A stretch of 7,776 bases of DNA from NCBI GenBank assembly GCA_025934545.1, contig JAICXV010000080.1:1-7776 (forward strand), read 5' to 3'. This document shows, one piece after another, positions 5,972 to 7,776 of the stretch. Every line of letters begins with the position of its first letter. Within the stretch, counting starts at the first letter, position 1. A model generated the notes under the pieces. That model was given only the letters and a program-made list of their open reading frames with translations. It made no database searches and was not told the DNA's origin. Origin of the DNA: Verrucomicrobiia bacterium. GTDB taxonomy: Bacteria > Verrucomicrobiota > Verrucomicrobiia > Limisphaerales > Palsa-1400. The translations under genes and the position numbers were made by a program.

Positions 5972-7776
5972 GATTTATTTCCCTCGCTGCGCTCGCGCGC
6001 GCGACGCTTAGCGTCGAGCAAACGACTGGTCGTTGACTCCGGCTGTTTAGCTGGAGTTGACGGCTTTTCTGTTGGCGGTTCCGGCGCGGCGACCTCTGGC
6101 TCGACCGTTGCGAATGTCGGTTCCGCGCGGATGGGTTCCGGAGCTCTTTCCGGGGTGAAAAGGTCGGTGCGCGGTGTTGTGGCCGGGGTGGGACGTTGAG
6201 ACCGAACTTGATCACGGCGAGTGAGAAGGGCGGCGAGTGATTCTTCGGCTTGCGCGGGGCGTTGCTGGGTTTGCCAGAAAAAGACGTACCGGCGGATGGC
6301 TGCTGTGCCGCGTTGCCATTGTTCGCGATCCAGTTGGATGCGGCGGATGCCGATATCGAAAACGAATAAAACGATGGCGATCTTCAACAGCCATTCCCAC
6401 AAATCCTGCGGTTGAAATGTTTTTTTGCGGTCGTGCAGGAATGGATTTTCGATGAGCGGATCAAGGACTTTGCCGCCGGATGTTTCGGCAAGTTTGCGGA
6501 GAAGGTTGAGGTTCGGTTCGACGTCGTCGTACTCGGGCGAATAGTTGACGCTCAGACCGATGGTTTGGCCGCGAGTTTCGTCAGCGCGGCCTTCGGTTAG
6601 ATATATCAGATACGCGCCGACTTGTTTGGTGGGAAACTTTACGTCGTAATGACCGGGGCCGGTTTGCTCAAGGTGGACCAGTTGTTTTTCGCCTTTGGGG
6701 CTGACGACCATCGCCTGCAGGTTGAGGAAGTTGCGATAGTTGCCTTTGGCGTCGACGGCTTCGACGGTGAGGTGGCCCTCGCCTTTGTCGACGGAAACTT
6801 CGGTGGTGAAGTCGCTCGCTTCAACACGGCGCAAACTCCATTGCGCGATCTGCAACCAGAACTGACGATACTTGTCCCAACTCAACCAGTCCTTGGCCCA
6901 ACGCGCTTTGGCGTCTGAGGTGAACGCCACGGAGCGACCCAAACCATATTGCCATTGGGCGAGGAGCGGATCACCTTTGTGCGTGATCAGCGGAACTTCG
7001 GCGCGGCCCTTTGGCGTCGTGCAAACGTAACCGCGCAATAACGGAAACTCATCGGGACTGATGCCCTTCACCGTTTCGCTGGCGAGCTGCATCTTGGGTT
7101 TGAACGGTTCTTCGAAAATGGCGGACTTCAAAATGATGGCGGCTTCTTTGATGAAGATTTGCGGGAGGTCTTCCGGCGAATCGACGGGCCAAAATTTTCC
7201 GTGGCCGAAATCGGCCATACGCGCCATTTTTTCGGGCGAGGTGTGACCGCCGATCATGACGGTGCTGATGGTGATTTTGTCGCCGACGATGTCTTTGAGG
7301 AGTGCGTCGGTCGGGCCGCCGGGATCGCCGTCGCTAAAGACAACCATGTGTTTTAAATTGGCGCTGGAGCGTTTGAGTTCGCGGTAGGCTTGTTCCATGG
7401 GGCCCTGGAAATCGCCCATATCACCCGGGTTCATGCCGGAAATTTTTCGGCCCATTTCCTTTTTGTCGCCGACTTTTTGCACATCGAAGAGCCAGTGGGT
7501 GGTGCCGTCCCAGAGTACGATTCCCATTTCGTCTTGCGGACCGAGGGCTTCGAGAGCGGCGAAAGCAATGTCGCGGGCCCATTGGTTGCCATTGGGAAAT
7601 TCGGTGGCGTGACAAACGATGGCCATAGCGCCGCTTGGTAAAACTTTTTTGCTGTTTAATTCCATGTCGACGGGCAAAGCGGCTTCGAGCGGAGTGCCGC
7701 GATAGCCACCGGCGGCGTAGGCTTGATCGCCGCCGACGCAGACTAGGCCGACACCGAAATCGCGCACGGCGCTTTC
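5968..7776 (-). CDS. Membrane-anchored VWA and amidotransferase-like protein (5' partial)
   Basis: The frame is open through the right edge, so the N-terminus is missing; residues count from the GTG codon at 7765-7767, which is internal. Residues 1-35 (DFGVGLVCVGGDQAYAAGGY) are the end of an amidotransferase-like segment. A von Willebrand A fold spans about 45-215, with VVFSDGDP (142-149) as a retained acidic loop, but CHATEF (52-57) stands where the metal-binding DxSxS is expected. Residues 240-313 (QYGLGRSVAFTSDAKARWAKD) match the C-terminal part of class I amidotransferase-like proteins common in Planctomycetes and Verrucomicrobia. A beta-rich region covers 318-410. One transmembrane helix lies at about 458-475, then a basic, Pro/Glu-rich tail of some 120 residues, probably cytoplasmic. 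The family relates to BatA/aerotolerance-type proteins and has no established reaction. The TAA stop is at 5968-5970. Confidence 0.9.
   Translation of the reverse strand, partial: ESAVRDFGVGLVCVGGDQAYAAGGYRGTPLEAALPVDMELNSKKVLPSGAMAIVCHATEFPNGNQWARDIAFAALEALGPQDEMGIVLWDGTTHWLFDVQKVGDKKEMGRKISGMNPGDMGDFQGPMEQAYRELKRSSANLKHMVVFSDGDPGGPTDALLKDIVGDKITISTVMIGGHTSPEKMARMADFGHGKFWPVDSPEDLPQIFIKEAAIILKSAIFEEPFKPKMQLASETVKGISPDEFPLLRGYVCTTPKGRAEVPLITHKGDPLLAQWQYGLGRSVAFTSDAKARWAKDWLSWDKYRQFWLQIAQWSLRRVEASDFTTEVSVDKGEGHLTVEAVDAKGNYRNFLNLQAMVVSPKGEKQLVHLEQTGPGHYDVKFPTKQVGAYLIYLTEGRADETRGQTIGLSVNYSPEYDDVEPNLNLLRKLAETSGGKVLDPLIENPFLHDRKKTFQPQDLWEWLLKIAIVLFVFDIGIRRIQLDREQWQRGTAAIRRYVFFWQTQQRPAQAEESLAALLTRRDQVRSQRPTPATTPRTDLFTPERAPEPIRAEPTFATVEPEVAAPEPPTEKPSTPAKQPESTTSRLLDAKRRARERSEGNKS

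Noticed and set aside
6221..7641. Several plus-strand open frames of 60-98 codons opposite the VWA gene
   Set aside because: They are antisense to a continuous, domain-bearing minus-strand gene, and none has a convincing ribosome site or motif.

Overview
The window looks like a chromosomal segment from a member of the Verrucomicrobiota or a related PVC-group bacterium. The best evidence is the first gene. It is a large multidomain protein that starts with the end of a beta-propeller 'membrane-bound dehydrogenase' domain, continues through HEAT-like repeats and ends in a CxxCH haem domain. I know this architecture mainly from Planctomycetes and Verrucomicrobia. The last gene, a membrane-anchored von Willebrand A (VWA) plus amidotransferase-like protein, is also common in that group. 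No RNA gene, CRISPR array, insertion sequence or phage feature was found.

Layout, left to right. (1) 1-2674, plus strand: 3' part of the haem-containing dehydrogenase-like gene, cut by the window edge. (2) 2678-3676, plus: a secreted protein of unknown family with glycoside-hydrolase-like TIM-barrel features, 3 bases after gene 1. (3) 3697-4911, plus: an amidohydrolase of the nucleoside/base deaminase and chlorohydrolase group, GTG start, 20 bases after gene 2. These three probably form one operon. (4) 4912-5023: a gap with a plausible sigma-70-type promoter. (5) 5024-5350, plus: an HU/IHF-family DNA-bending protein. (6) 5351-5509: a short gap with a weak hairpin and a strong Shine-Dalgarno sequence. 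(7) 5510-5971, plus: a small four-helix membrane protein resembling the DoxX superfamily. (8) 5968-7776, minus: C-terminal 602 codons of the VWA protein, with its N-terminus beyond the right edge. Genes 7 and 8 converge and their stop codons overlap.

How the genes fit together. The first pair suggests breakdown or oxidation of a carbohydrate-like substrate in the periplasm: an exported barrel protein that may act on glycans, next to a dehydrogenase-like protein with its own cytochrome domain to accept electrons. This is inference from domain content and tight spacing. The amidohydrolase is cytoplasmic by sequence, and its link to that pair is unclear. HU, the DoxX-like protein and the VWA protein look like ordinary independent genes. 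I do not see a clearly new multi-gene system. The most noteworthy points are the unassigned exported barrel protein, the internal beta-sandwich module in the haem protein, and the loss of the metal-binding motif in the VWA domain.
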